NCBI RefSeq assembly: GCF_000090795.2
Contig: NW_003546306.1
Span: forward strand, 30,210-94,209
Source: Amphimedon queenslandica
Lineage: Eukaryota > Porifera > Demospongiae > Haplosclerida > Niphatidae
DNA: 64,000 nucleotides
Reading direction: 5' to 3'
Both the position numbers and the translations under genes were made by a program. Within the stretch, counting starts at the first letter, position 1. Each line of letters begins with the position of its first letter. This document shows, piece after piece, positions 42,961-54,445 of the stretch. The notes under the pieces were generated by a model. It ran no database searches, was not told where the DNA came from, and saw nothing but the letters and a program-made list of their open reading frames with translations.

Positions 42961-43800
42961 TCGGATGTAAAATTTAAAAATGAAAGAGTCAATGTAGGTA
43001 AAATTATTGTTTTCTTTAGTTATGATGCATGATGTAGGTAACCTTCAGCAATTAAAAGAACACTTCTCATTTGCCCAAATCTTACTGTGTTGTATATTGT
43101 CTATAATTTGTATTTGTAATTTACTGTTATCTAACTGTGAATTATTATAACTATTGAATTGGGGTGGCTATAAGGGGTGTGATTTGAGCATGCTCAGATT
43201 GCAGAAATTGTGCTATCTTATGGTGGACAGTGCTACTCTTACTGACTGATCTAAGTGATCTTAAAAGTGAAACTGTTTAAGCTGATCTTGAATTATTCTT
43301 AAAGTGCTGGTCATTAACAAGATTTTCAAAGATAAGCTTTAATATCTCTATAATTGATAATAGTAGTCAAGTTATTGATGATTACTACTGAAAATTGACT
43401 TTAACACGACATTGATTTTCTCTTACTGTATATATATATATATATATATAAATATATAAATCTAGGTAATACATCATGCCTACCTTAAGGGGAAAGCATC
43501 TTCTTAGAAAATTGATGAAAGAAAAACGGGCTAGGGCTAAAGCAAAGCTAAGGCATGCAACGTCAATTAAAATATCAAGCCACACCCATTTTTCAAAACA
43601 TAATTATGAGAGAAAGAGAAGGTAGTTGAAAGAATAAAGAATACTGCTTAGTTAATACTCTTTAGTACCCTTCATATCACTACCAAAAGGATTTCTTAGA
43701 GGACTTCAATTTTTTGAGTTGCGGACCCTAACTATGCTCAGGTTCATTATTACTGTCAGAAGAGTCATTGCTATCTATAACAGATTCACCAATATTCACA
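42961..43800. other. No gene seen; (TA)n microsatellite
   Basis: Contains (TA)n at about 43429-43452. A minus-strand open frame (43585-43385) owes part of its length to the TA repeat. No domain recognised. Confidence 0.45.
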
Positions 43801-43805
43801 TCACT

Positions 43806-45243
43806 TCATAAAGTGTTATTATCTATTAGCCACCTGAGTGCATCAACAACCCTTGGCTTCCTCACTACTAATAGGTTTCTAGTACTAATAGATGTGCTTG
43901 ATTGTGCAGTGTTAGCACAAGCACTGTTTGTACTGGTACTAGCTCTAGCACTCTCAGGCCCACTACTAGTACTGGCTGCGTGATCACCAGGAAGAACAGA
44001 AACTGCAGCGTTTGTGCTTTTTGGTGGCTTAACTAACACTACTCCATCACTATTTAGTGGCCTAGGCAAAGAATTACATACTTCAGACACATTTGCAGGA
44101 AAATTAATGGTCAAGCCAGCCAACGCTCTTTGACCCGATGGCAACACTTAGTTTCATAATGGCTTGCACTTTTGAAATTAGTCTCTGTTCCATTATGTTC
44201 AAATGGAATAATTCAAGTAGGATTTTATCTACGTGCCTATTATCTATTGTAGCAAATGGATGAATTTTCACTTTCTTTATAGAAGCCATACATCTACTAC
44301 AAACATGAACCCACTACCATTTACTTCTTCATTAGGCAATAAGGCTGATAATTGTGTATCATTAATGCACGCATGATAATGCTGTTGTAATACATCATGC
44401 ACTTTACTCACATCAACCAATGATACACCTTTTTGGTAGCACAAACGTTCACATGTACAGCATACACTGGTTGGTGATAGTCATATCTCTTTTTTGATAT
44501 TTTTGGAGTTCTTTTCTAGATAGCTGCTGCTGACAAACAACTTCTGGTGAAGGAGCTGGTAGTGGCTGTTTGGCCAATAAACCTCTACTATAATCCCTCA
44601 TAATGTGATTACATTTAGCTCTGCTCTTCAGATTTTTAGGCTCTTCATTCATGATCTCTTTATTGAAGATCTAAGAGATGTTCTTCTCTTTCAGCTTCTG
44701 ATTGTCTGGCACATCGCTGCTGTGATCCTTCACTTAAGTCAGCAAGACATTCTGTCTTTGAGACTCTGATTCATTTATAATTCTTTGCTGACTTCTGTCT
44801 TTGATCACTTAGACGAGCATTTCTGTGATCTGGTGATTCATGATTGGTACCTCTTTGCAGATTTGTCTTTCTTTGATCACTTAGATGTGCTTCTCTGTGA
44901 TCTACTGATTCATTATGCATAAATCTAGCCCTCTGTACATATTCCAGCATCTTTCTCATCTTTCGGCTTTATCTTCTTGAGCCTTATTAGATCAATGATC
45001 CCTCTACTTTTTTTTGAAGTAATCAATGCATATCTGTTCAATATTACTCATGTCTTGGAGTGGTAGTCTACGCTTTATTGCAGGTGGGCCATTAAAAGAG
45101 TCTATGATGTCTTTCCTCATGTGCTTTTCATGGGATGATACTGTTGTAGTGTGTGCATGTTGTTGATAGGCGGATGTGGCAAGCATCCATTGAGGTAAAA
45201 CTCGCTTTTTCTTTGCTAATGTTTCTGGTAAGAAAATTTCCAT
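43806..45243 (-). pseudogene. Helitron polyprotein, N-terminal part only
   Basis: MEIFLPETLAKKKRVLPQWM starts at 45243. A repeated motif follows in shifting frames (HREARLSDQRKTNLQR, HRNARLSDQRQKS), as in many Helitron N-termini. Next come VCERLCYQKGVSLVDVSKVH-type and CINDTQLSALLPNEEV readings, then LFHLNIMEQRLISKVQAIMK and SGQRALAGLTINFPANVSEV, and finally VVDALRWLIDNN, the DUF6570-like region. The Rep nuclease (HUH) and helicase that drive rolling-circle transposition are missing, so this is a 5' fragment. Confidence 0.7.
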
Positions 45244-45478
45244 CTTCTAACCTGAAGTTATTTTTGAAACTGAGCATCTTATATCAGTTGCTTAGTTATT
45301 ATAATAGGCTAATAATAATAATAATAATTAAGGCGTGGTCTAATTTGATTGGATATGTAGACCTATTAATTAATTCTTGACACATTAATTATTATTGGCT
45401 CCTAAATTATTAATTACAAGTGCAGCAACTGATTTGCTTTTGGGTAGAACTTAGTAGTGAAGATTAATAGAGATTGAA

Positions 45479-46021
45479 ATGGGAGAAGACAATGAGGATT
45501 ATGATCTCCTTTACGACAATGATGTAAATGATTGCATAATATAATTACAATTAAACAAGCTTTATATAAATCTTCAATAGGAGGAAATGAAGTCTCAACC
45601 ATGGACTCTGAATAAGCTACCACCGTCAGATGAGACTGTTGATGATTTACCACCACACAGTAGAGGAAGAGGCAAAAGACCGACCCCCTTCCCATAAGAC
45701 CATCACTGCCAAGACAGTAAGGCAGGTGTCCTGAGGAAATACCTGCTGACACATGAGGTCATGGTCAACGGCCTGTTGGGCCGCCAGCACCTGGCAGGAC
45801 GTGGGGGTGGAGGTGGTACCGGTAGGGGTGATGGGTCTCGTGGTAGAGGTGCGGGTTGTGGGTTACTAGACAGCAGAGGTGGGAGACCAGGGAGAGGAAG
45901 AGGAGAGTGGGGTAGGCCAGGGAATAGCAGAGGAACAGGGAGAGAAATGTGGCAGGCCCAGCGGCAGCAGTGTCAGAGTCACTTTACTACACTGTGGCAC
46001 CAAAGAGGAAGGGAAGAATGA
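45479..46021 (+). pseudogene. Acidic/RGG-rich small gene with one stop
   Basis: A proposed exon 1 (45479-45523, MGEDNEDYDLLYDND) joins exon 2 (from 45582) in phase 0: EEMKSQPWTLNKLPPSDETV … HSRGRGKRPTPFP. A TAA (about 45697) interrupts, and the same frame runs on to 46021 through GRGGGGGTGRGDGSRGRGAG and GRPGRGRGEWGRPGNSRG. RGG tails bind RNA/DNA. The layout (short acidic start, RGG tail) recalls the intact gene at 15957-16958 and the N-terminal region of piggyBac A; homology cannot be claimed from composition. Compositional chance is an alternative. Confidence 0.35.
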
Positions 46022-46176
46022 GGAAAGGGAGGGGGAGGAGAGAAGGGGGAAAGTGGCAGGGACAAATAATAGTGTACTTAATTATTTGGACAGACTTTTA
46101 GATAGTATAGAACTTATACTTACAAATAACCAGTCAACTATAAAGCCTGTAATTATACATGTATCTGACACTTATT

Positions 46177-46415
46177 TGTGACCATAATTGACAAAAGGTA
46201 CCTTATGGCGGGTAGTGAAATTTGTCTTTCTAGTCTAAGAAATCCAACTTCCTGAGCCCCAATTATCATAAAATTACTCCACAGGATGCAAAAAGTTACC
46301 ATGAAACTTTTAGAAACAATGATTGTCTAACAAAGCACTCACAGGTTGATATTTTCCATTGTAACGATCAATATTAAAATCCGCCATAAGGGCACTTTTT
46401 TCAATTATGGTCACA
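46177..46415 (+). mobile_element. MITE family T, copy 3 (239 bp)
   Basis: TGTGACCATAATTGACAAAA left, inverted at right (TTTTTTCAATTATGGTCACA), TT on both outer sides. Interior matches the other copies. Confidence 0.88.
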
Positions 46416-46735
46416 TTTATTCAATAAAATTAATTTTTAAAATTGTTGTAATGTCTTATTTATACTGTAGTCATGTTCACCAGTTGAGGTGAGTGTGGAT
46501 AGGTTGACTAGTGGATCATGTGCTCTTCACTATGCAATCTTTCATAGATGACATTCCTTAACTATGCAATCTTAAATTTTAGAAATTCTATTATGCATGG
46601 TGAAAAAGCATATAACAATACATCTGAACTTTTTACTTATTATCTTACTTTATTGAAGTGAAAATGACTTGAGCCTAGCCATTTCTAGTACATCTATATA
46701 GTCTGAATTGCAGGGTGATCTGTAATACAATTTAG
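46416..46735. other. No gene seen
   Basis: AT-rich DNA between a MITE and the hairpin repeat; nothing recognised. Confidence 0.4.
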
Positions 46736-46925
46736 TGCCAGTACAACGGCAGCCATTGTTTTGATTACCACACCCACTACGTAACATGGGCAGGCGTTGC
46801 TAAGGCATGCATTTCTCCAATACAACATGTATAAAGGATGAATTGTTGACATACAATTAAATATATATATCGCACGTGGGTGAAAACAATCTTAGGACAA
46901 CTTGGGGGCTACGCCCCCACATTGT
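46736..46925 (-). repeat. Short hairpin repeat, copy of 12736-12935
   Basis: On the minus strand it reads GTGGGGGCGTAGCCCCCA, TTTTCACCCACGTGCG, ATGTTGTATTGGAGAAAT, AGTGGGTGTGGT, ATGGCTGCC, in the same order as at 12740-12930. Confidence 0.75.
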
Positions 46926-46939
46926 AATAATTATTTCAC

Positions 46940-49100
46940 GTTAGTATGTATTCATGTAGTCTATTAATGTGTCTTTCCACAATGCAGGTCTTACAAAAGA
47001 AACTTAATTTAGGATGGTATAAGTCAGCAAATTGAAGTATATGTGTAAATTCCATGTACATTATGTGTACATATACATGTATGATTCAATCAGAGCTTAA
47101 AAAGCATTGTGGAGCTTTGCATATCATATATGTATATTAATTGTTGCTAAAAGCATTTATGTTACTATTCATTTCTTACTACATATATAGTTTCGCATTC
47201 ATAATTTATACAGGGACACATTTTATGCAAGGACTGCAATGTGGTGTTAAGGAATAAGGTAGCTTGAAAAGAAATTTTAAAAATAAATACCTCTTTTTGA
47301 GCACCTGTATCTTGTAAGTGGTTTGTAATGTACGTATGTGACTAACATAAGTTATATTATGCATAATACATGTACATCATTAGTATAGCATACATAGCCT
47401 GTGTGTTCACATTGCTTGCTGTTGATGTTTCTTTTTCACTTCGCCTTACGGTATTTAAAGCTGCAAATATTTTAAGGATTCAGTAATAAGGTGTAAGTAA
47501 TATTTTTATTACATGGTGAATGTCAATGTCAGATTCTGTCAGTGGTAACTAAATTAGATTTGTAATAATAATCACATTTTGTTCCATTGTACCTCCTTTG
47601 TTAGTGGTGCTTTCCTACTGGATGAGGTGCCAGTTTCCAGCTGCATTGGTTTCATATTGTCATAGTCTTAGCAATTAAATGCATAGTTCGATAGAATATT
47701 GTGAAATTCCATTGTTTTTTATTTTTGTCTAATAGATTATGATCCAAGGCTATAATTCTTCTGATCATTATCTCAATAATTATGGCCAAAGTAACTATTT
47801 TCTTTAGTTGTTATTATAAGTTATGTATGTTGCATTGTAGGAAGATTGAAGCTTAAGTATTCCAATTGTTTTGCCTTGTTGAACACTATTCGAGCATTTT
47901 CATTGTAATTTCCATTTTGGCTTTACAATAATTGACTTTATATTGTGTTTTATTTAAGGAAGAACGTCATCTTTTTACATGTAGTTAATAAAATTTGTTG
48001 TTCTTAGAAAATGTCTTCTTCCTGCCCCTACCGCCTGAAGGTCTGGCTCATAAATGATTTTTGTGCTAAAGTGAAACGGAGATAGATCTGATTGAATTGT
48101 ACTGCAGATGATTTCTAACTCTTACAATGTGACGATTAACTTGACAAAGTTGCCAAATGATACTTAGCCTCTGCTGCTGTAGAGCTGATATTGCAGGGCC
48201 TCCAGCTACTGCAGGTGGAGCTGGATGGAGTGCATGAGGTGGCAGGCATCTAGCTAAAGGGATTGCTGGAAGTGATGGACCTCCAGCTACTGGTAATGCT
48301 GGAGGTGGTGGTGGAGGTGGCAGGCCTCCAGCAACTAGTGGTCGTGAAGGTGGCGAGCCTCCTGCTACTGGCAGTGCTGGTGATATTGGTGGGCCCCTGC
48401 AGGTGGTGGTGGAGGCCCTGCAGGTTGTGGTTGAAGCCTTGAAGCTGCTGGAGGTGGTGGGCCTCCGCAATTGGTAGTGCTGGTGGTGGTGGAGGGCCTC
48501 CTTGAAGAGGTGGTGGAAGATTTCCACCTCTAGCTATTGGAGGTGGCGAAGGAACTTCGTCATGCATATGATAATCCATAAACTACCAACAAACAAGAAA
48601 ATATATTGATAGCTTTTGTAAGTTTGTAACTGAACTGACTTCCTGCTTTTTCACAAAAAATGCAAAACTTTGAAAAAGTGGAGAGCTGTTTGCGGAATTT
48701 GCCGCAAAAATAGCAACTGAAGCTCAATGTAAAGTAAGTAGTTTCAGAACAGAAAATAGATTTTAGTAACACATGGTCAATAATGACTGACAATTATGAG
48801 CTGGCAATGAATACAATTAATGATTCAAAGATTTGAATAATAATAATTGTGTAAAAACTGTTATTATAATGCAGCAGGTCTTCTTATGTTTCTTATTTCG
48901 AAATTCTTTTGTTCCAGTAATTAACTGATACCTAAGGAAAAAGTCATGACTACCAATATTATTTAATAAAATATAATAAAAAGTATGTAAAACAAATAAA
49001 TAAAAAATATTTGTATTAAATAAGAAAAAGTAGAGTTGCCAAAATATTAAAGAAACAAGGGGCTGACTATAACCATAATAATAATTAATAGTTCATTTAA
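46940..49100 (+). repeat. Duplicated block, copy 2 (of 9600-10660 plus 13600-14460)
   Basis: Aligns collinearly with the left block without the insertion present at 10739-13600. Landmarks: AATGCAGGTCTTAC, ATTGTGGAGCT, GGACTGCAATGTGGTGTTAA, GCTTTCCTACTGGATGAGGT, GAACACTATTCGAGC, the proline-rich ORF, and GGTCTTCTTATGTTTCTTAT. It gives the empty state for the copy-1 insertion. Confidence 0.75.
48066..48579 (-). pseudogene. Proline-rich protein, copy 2
   Basis: MDYHMHDEVPSPPPIARGGN starts at 48579, paralogous to MDYDEHDG at 13987. After a frameshift (about 48430-48480) the Pro-rich repeats continue (PPALPVAGGSPPSRPLVAGG, LPPPPPPPALPVAGG) and end with the conserved QQQRLSIIWQLCQVNRHIVR and VRNHLQYN. 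Because the C-terminal segment is conserved between copies at protein level, it was probably once a gene. Function unknown. Confidence 0.5.
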
Positions 49101-49708
49101 TAATCAAAATAAACTTTAATTCATAAAAAATTGTACATCAAAATAATGCAAAAATTTTCAAATCCTACTTTACAGAATTTTATGAAGGATCATTGTTTCC
49201 TTTAAAATGGCAAATTTTAATGAAAGAAAGAAAACTGAACTGCTTATTTGCAGCCTATACAAGCGAGGAAAGTCCATTTACAATTCCTAGTAAGTATATT
49301 TATTATTATTTTAATGGTTAGATATTGTGCTGAATCACACAATTAATAAATGCAATAGCCAAATAATTATCCATAATTTAGAATTTTTTATTCTGATGAT
49401 AGTAATTTATTCAGTCAATACTAGCTGAAAAGTCTTACTTATATTTATCACGATAATTAATTTACATCATAGTAATATAGTAGAGAGGTACAGAGGCATA
49501 ACTATTTTTAAAATTCTATTTATATTGCAGTCTGCCTGTTATCATTTTCTGCACAGTATGAAATTTATGTATAATTTTTCTAAACAAATTTTTTATTTAA
49601 TTAAGATTTATCATTATTAATTGAGCTATTACTTATTATAATGGTTGTACTCAACCCCCTTGATTCCTTTATTCTCTGAAAACCCTACTTTTTCTTATTT
49701 AATAGACA
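49017..49708. mobile_element. Foldback element P3 with about 95 bp arms
   Basis: Left arm AAATAAGAAAAAGTAGAGTT … AAAGAAACAAGGGGCTGACT … TAATAGTTC; right arm (49615-49708) is its complement (AAGTAGGGTTTTC…, CAAGGGGGTTGAGTACAACC). Middle of about 500 bp with a short reading MANFNERKKTELLICSLYKR only. The left arm is also present at 14392-14460. Confidence 0.75.
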
Positions 49709-50073
49709 TTTTTTCTTATAACTAATACTAACTATGAGCATTCAAAAATTCAATGAACAAACTACAAATTAACTAAATATTTTTGATTGAAAAAACTAAC
49801 TAATACCCCATTTACGCTACAGATCAAAACCGTTCCATGATGGTTTTTCACATGTTGGCACAGTTCCAGCTACAAGTGAAAAGAAAAACTGAACTGCTCT
49901 AAAACTACCGTGCTAGGAGTGTGCATGTCAGCTTTGTTAAAAACTTTTTTTCAAGGACTGCACCTGTAGAAGTGTGGTTTTGATTCATGTGTTCTTAGGT
50001 TTGATCAAGTGAAGTCTGTAGAAGTTTCCTTGGATCTCTCTCGATTTTAGCTGCCTTCTCTTGCCTTTTCTTA

Positions 50074-50762
50074 CTTTAAAAAGACTTGGAAAGATGACGA
50101 AGTTAGTACCCTCATCAACATTTGGGGTGATGGCACTGTGCAAGCTCAGTTGGAAGGTTGGAAAAGAAACAAACTTGTGTATGAGAACAATTCAGAATTT
50201 ATGAAGAAAGCAGGATTTGAGGGATCAGCAGTGCAGTGTAGAAATAAAGGAAAGAAGCTAAAGAGTACAGAAAAATAAGGGATTAGCACCGTGTCACAGG
50301 AACCGGCAGGACGAAATGGAAACACTATGATGCTCTTGATGCTGTGTTGGGAGATATGCCAACAACAGATCCACCATATCTTGTGGACACATTACAGGAA
50401 TAGACTTCATCAGACACCGAGGCGGATAATTCTGAAGAATATGACAAAAAATGAACAGTTATCAAATGAATGTATTGCAACCATAACACAAAATGTAGTG
50501 ATGAGCAATCTAGAAAAAGTCCTCTTGGTGATCAGGTGGAGCCATCATTGTCAAAATCAGTTCCCAAAACAAAAAATCTCATAAAAAACAACAAAAGACA
50601 CTTGGTTGAATGAGTAGGAGAGGCAATGACAGGGAAACTGATTGAAGCAACAGCTGAGAGAGACAAAAGGTTTGTAGAATTAGAAAAAAAAATGAAGTTT
50701 GAGGAGGAGAGAGATTGCGAGAGGAAGGGCAAAACAGAGGACAGAGATTTTCAGCTTTAAGT
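50074..50762 (+). pseudogene. Harbinger Myb/SANT-like DNA-binding protein, broken
   Basis: TWKDDEVSTLINIWGDGTVQ followed by AQLEGWKRNKLVYENNSEFM is a Myb_DNA-bind_4-type trihelix domain. After a frameshift near 50265 the reading goes on with RVTGTGRTKWKHYDALDAVL and GDMPTTDPPYLVDTLQE, and ends in a charged coiled coil (ERDKRFVELEKKMKFEEERD). In Harbinger elements this partner brings the nuclease to the ends and into the nucleus. Several stops; inactive. Confidence 0.8.
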
Positions 50763-50944
50763 ATTTAAAACGCTCTGCTCTAGTCACAAAAGTACATTTC
50801 AATTTACTTTCTAACAATTTTGACGTGCACTGATAATTATTATCATTTTAATAATTGTCATAATTATTGATTTGTGCATTGTTTATACTAATTAAAAATT
50901 TGTCAATTAATTGGGATATTGTGTACATAAGTCATTATTACTTC

Positions 50945-51905
50945 TCGAATGTCATCGTCTGTATCCCCACAATGTAGACATTGTTCATTATTAGGTGCAT
51001 GTACATCAATTACTCCTCGAACTGATTCCATCCAATTCTCATCAAAGTCAACCCAATGTAGTTCACACAAGTTGTGTAAGATAAAGCAAGCAGCTATTAA
51101 ATTTGGAACATTTCTGGTGTCCGTATCATTTTGCTTTGATAGATGTCAACGTGCCTTTAAGCGTCCAAAGGCATTTTCAGAAACAATTCATGCTCAAGAG
51201 AGATGGTAGTTAAATGTCTTGTGTTGAGAGAAGAGATTGCTATTGTGGGCAAATGGTTTTAACAGCGATGGTATCCAGCATCTATTAGAAACACTGTAAC
51301 ATTTATCTCATTCATACGTCTAATTTTGCCTTGTAAACTTTCTTGTTTACAGCCTTGTTGTACAAACTAGAATTAACAGACACATGCGAGTCAAGTACAC
51401 TCCCAGGCCATCCAAAAGAGATGTCTTCAAATAGATCATTAGCATTGACTACTCCCTTAAACGACTGAATAAAATCCTTTTTTATTATAGTCTGGTGTCA
51501 TTCATTGCAGGAGGACATACAGGTATATGACTGCCATCAATGGCACCAGCACATTGAGGTCAGCCCCAATTCTCTTCAAATTCATTAACCTTGCTTAAGA
51601 CACTTTGTCCCATTGGGAATTTAGTATGTCTTTTGTATGCACTGATGAGTTAACTCATCCACATACAACCTTAATAAATGCACAGTGAAAAGTATACTCA
51701 TCCGTGTGGTTTTCCATGTGTATAGAAGTTGTAAAACTTCTTGAGCGGGCAAAGTAAAGCGTTTGCAGGCTTTATCTAACCTCTTTCTTACTGTTTCTAA
51801 TGTTGTAGGCTGCTAGCTTGCTGTCTCAAAAATAACAAACATATTCATACTCTTCAATTTCAATGTCTTGGTCTAAAGAGCTGTCACTAGTAGCTATAAT
51901 GTTAA
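50945..51905 (-). pseudogene. Harbinger DDE nuclease (HARBI1-like), broken
   Basis: Readable pieces on the minus strand: GQSVLSKVNEFEENWG then QCAGAIDGSHIPVCPP (first catalytic Asp in AIDGSHI), further fragments, then VSENAFGRLKARWHLSKQND (third acid in ENAFGRLKARW) and VPNLIAACFILHNLCELHWV and DFDENWMESV. The middle, including the second Asp, is scrambled by stops and shifts. The domain cuts and joins DNA at 3-bp targets in Harbinger transposition. Confidence 0.82.
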
Positions 51906-51949
51906 TGAAGTGCCAATAGAGAAAGGAAACAGTCTTGCCTAAATGGGGT

Positions 51950-53232
51950 GGGCGTGGTCAGGTCCAGAATTGAGTGGTCCTGTAGCAAATATTCTGGATT
52001 ATTTTCCGTTTACTATTATTCATATTATACAGGGAACTCAATTGGCTTAAAATGTAGGAGCCGCTATCTCTTTTTAGGATGAGAAATATCCAAGTCCCTG
52101 GTTGCGTAGCTATTCTCAATCATTATACCTATGTTTCAAGTGAGTATCTTCCGGATCAACAAAAATTTATGCGGAACATTTACCGTTCAATTGTGGGGTA
52201 GTTACAATCCGCCAATATTACCATTCCTTTGTGTATAATGAATGAAAATTTTTAAGTTTTGAAAGGTTATAACGAAAATATAACAAAGTTTTGACAAAGT
52301 CTCAGGTTATTTTGAAACAGTACAACAATTTTACTAACCAAGGGTACATGAAAAGAAAGAAAATACGATTTTTTGTCTGGAACATTTTTGAAGGAAAAAC
52401 AAGTAATTATTAGCATCAATAAAGCATAAGCTGTTGTGATAAGACTAAGGAAAACCTTTTTTTCACTTAAAGCTATTTGTACTAGCTTTACAGGCTCAGC
52501 TAACAACAGACAATGGACTATTTCGAGCTAAAGGAACCTAGAAAGACCACGTTTAGGCTCAGTGGCCACAAACGAAATACATCAATGATTTGACCTACAC
52601 AAACTTCTTGGTGTCTCAAGGAAGAGTACAGAATATCAAGCAAGCCCTAACATCTTAAACAAATCATAGTACAGGGATTTATACAAAGCAAGAAAAAGTC
52701 CATTTCACTGATTTTTCTCAGCACACGCTTGCCATCCAAACATATGCATACGAGAAAACTAGCTTTTCCACTTGTAAGTATAAATTTCTAGAAAGCCTAA
52801 GGAAGTCTCCAGAAGACCCACTTTTGCACGAGAATGAAGTTGTTGTGCTTCAACAGAGACCTTGTACCAGTCTTCATTTTCCCACCATTACTTGTTGCTA
52901 TGGTAATTGTTAATTAGTTCAAATGAATATCATTAAAAATACGTGACCACTGGACCTGTTTCGAAGCAACTAAGACAAGCAGAGCTTTTTCCACGTATTT
53001 CCCTGAATCTCTTCAAAGAATATGCTTCCAACTTACAAAATACTTAGAGTACAACCTACAGAATACATTTATAATTTATAATTGCAGTGTTTCCATTATT
53101 TTAAGCATTTTTTGCCACATCTCGATCACTGCATTGTAGTACTTCATTAAATGAGTGGGTAGCAGCATAACAGCAACAAAGAACTTGCAATTGATAATAC
53201 AAGAGTTATAATAAGTTTTCATCCCTGTAAGA
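51950..53232. other. No gene recognised in 1.3 kb
   Basis: A hydrophobic 79-codon minus frame (52506-52267) has no recognisable domain. AT-rich throughout, with no clear repeat to other parts of the window. Confidence 0.4.
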
Positions 53233-53764
53233 GCATTTGCATGAACAAAAAGACTACTTTTTTACTGTTTCCCATCAAAAGCAATGGAGAAAAGAAGTGG
53301 GTGTGGTCTCAAGGCACTGATACTGTGCTTTGTTTCTTGCCTATTTTCTTCACTTGTAAAATATAGAAAGCTCTGATTCATTGCTAGACATTGTGAATAA
53401 ACTTGCTCTGTTGTTTGATATCATAAGAATGACAGATACAACTTGTTATGGGACAAAGCGACACTTAGAGCACTTGTACAAAATCAAAACATTGTTCCGC
53501 AGGTCATCATGTAGTAATAATGCAGTAATGTATCTTTAAAATTTTATCACAAGTATAAAGCAGCAATATTCAACAGTAATTATGATATCAAACAATAGAG
53601 CAAGTGTATTCACAATGTCTAGCAATGAATCAGAGCTTTCCATATTTTACAAGTGAAGAAAATAGGCAAGACACAGAGCACAGTATCAGTGCCTTGAGAC
53701 CACACCCACTTCTTTTCTTTTGATGGGAAACAGTAAAGGGTAGTCTTTTCGTTAATGCAAGTTG
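53233..53764. mobile_element. Foldback element with about 190-220 bp arms
   Basis: Arms: TTGCATGAACAAAAAGACTA, CTGTTTCCCATCAAAAG, GAAGTGGGTGTGGTCTCAAG, CACTTGTAAAATAT, CAATGTCTAGC (or complement), TTGATATCATAA. The second arm 53570-53764 is the near-perfect complement. Middle of about 100 bp with GGGACAAAGCGACACTTAGA. It lies within the expected continuation of the HARBI1 relic, so it may have broken that gene. Confidence 0.85.
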
Positions 53765-53897
53765 CATCAGTCATTTTTTTATCTTAATGTTTTAGCAACT
53801 GTAAGTTGCTGCTATCCAAACATTGAAAACTGCTGCCCATGCAGGTAGTTAACAATTATTATCCTTGTCCACGAAAGACATATACATGTAGTAATGT

Positions 53898-54445
53898 CTA
53901 TACAATAGTAACAATTTTTTCATGCACAACAACACATACAGTACACCTAGCAACACCAAAAGGGCGGCCCACAGTGCAATATTCTGAACAGGTAACTGTA
54001 GCCATACACCACTGAGGAATAGCTACACGTTTAAGTACAGATATAGCTCTCCTGATTTTTGTGTCTTGATGCTGTACCAGAGGTCTAACCTGATTGCACA
54101 AATAGTCAAATGTTCTCTTAGACATCCTAAAAGTTTGTTTCCAGTCAAAATCTTGAAATTAAATTCGAAACAACATACTCCCACCATCTGCTGGATTTAC
54201 ATGTATGATAGTAATGAAATAATATAACCTCTTAGTCAAATAAACTAGTAACTAACCTTGGCTTCATCCATATTTTTCTTGGTTATGGCAGTGATGAAAA
54301 CAGCAGAGAATGAAGAAGTGCGGAGTGATTCAGTAAATCTTGTTGTCTTCTCAAATAATTAATATACACAGTCCTTGGCCCTGAAGAACGCACTCTTTCA
54401 CTCTGAGTAAACAAGTAAAACTTGATTGCCTGAGACGCCATTTTA
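53898..54445 (-). pseudogene. Second HARBI1-like gene, N-terminal part
   Basis: MASQAIKFYLFTQSERVRSS begins at 54441. After an intron-like gap (GTTAGT…CAG, about 54255-54190) WWEYVVSN follows, then the conserved helical region MSKRTFDYLCNQVRPLVQHQ and DTKIRRAISVLKRVA and FGVARCTVCVVVHEKIVTIV, the part before the DDE core. A stop at 53898 ends it. The catalytic core is missing and the foldback 53233-53764 occupies part of that place. Different lineage from 50945-51905, judged by motif wording. Confidence 0.75.

Larger units (their letters stand above)
49807..51949. mobile_element. PIF/Harbinger element with two convergent genes
   Basis: Left end CCCATTTACGCTACAG, right end (complement) CCCATTTAGGCAAGAC, about 12 of 16 matching. 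CCCATTTA-type ends fit Harbinger elements of marine invertebrates (from memory). Inside, a Myb/SANT-like gene on plus and a DDE nuclease on minus point toward each other, the canonical two-protein Harbinger layout. The 3-bp target duplication is not clear. Confidence 0.65.

Noticed and set aside
43385-43585. 66-codon frame with poly(Tyr-Ile)
   Set aside because: Part of it is the (TA)n microsatellite; no further support.
45879-46181. Second, Glu/Gly-rich frame overlapping the RGG frame at 45761-46021
   Set aside because: Purine-rich DNA keeps two frames open; only the RGG frame joins the upstream exon-like segment in phase.
52267-52506. Hydrophobic 79-codon minus-strand frame resembling a membrane protein
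   Set aside because: No neighbouring exons, no homologous motif; AT-rich composition gives hydrophobic chance frames.
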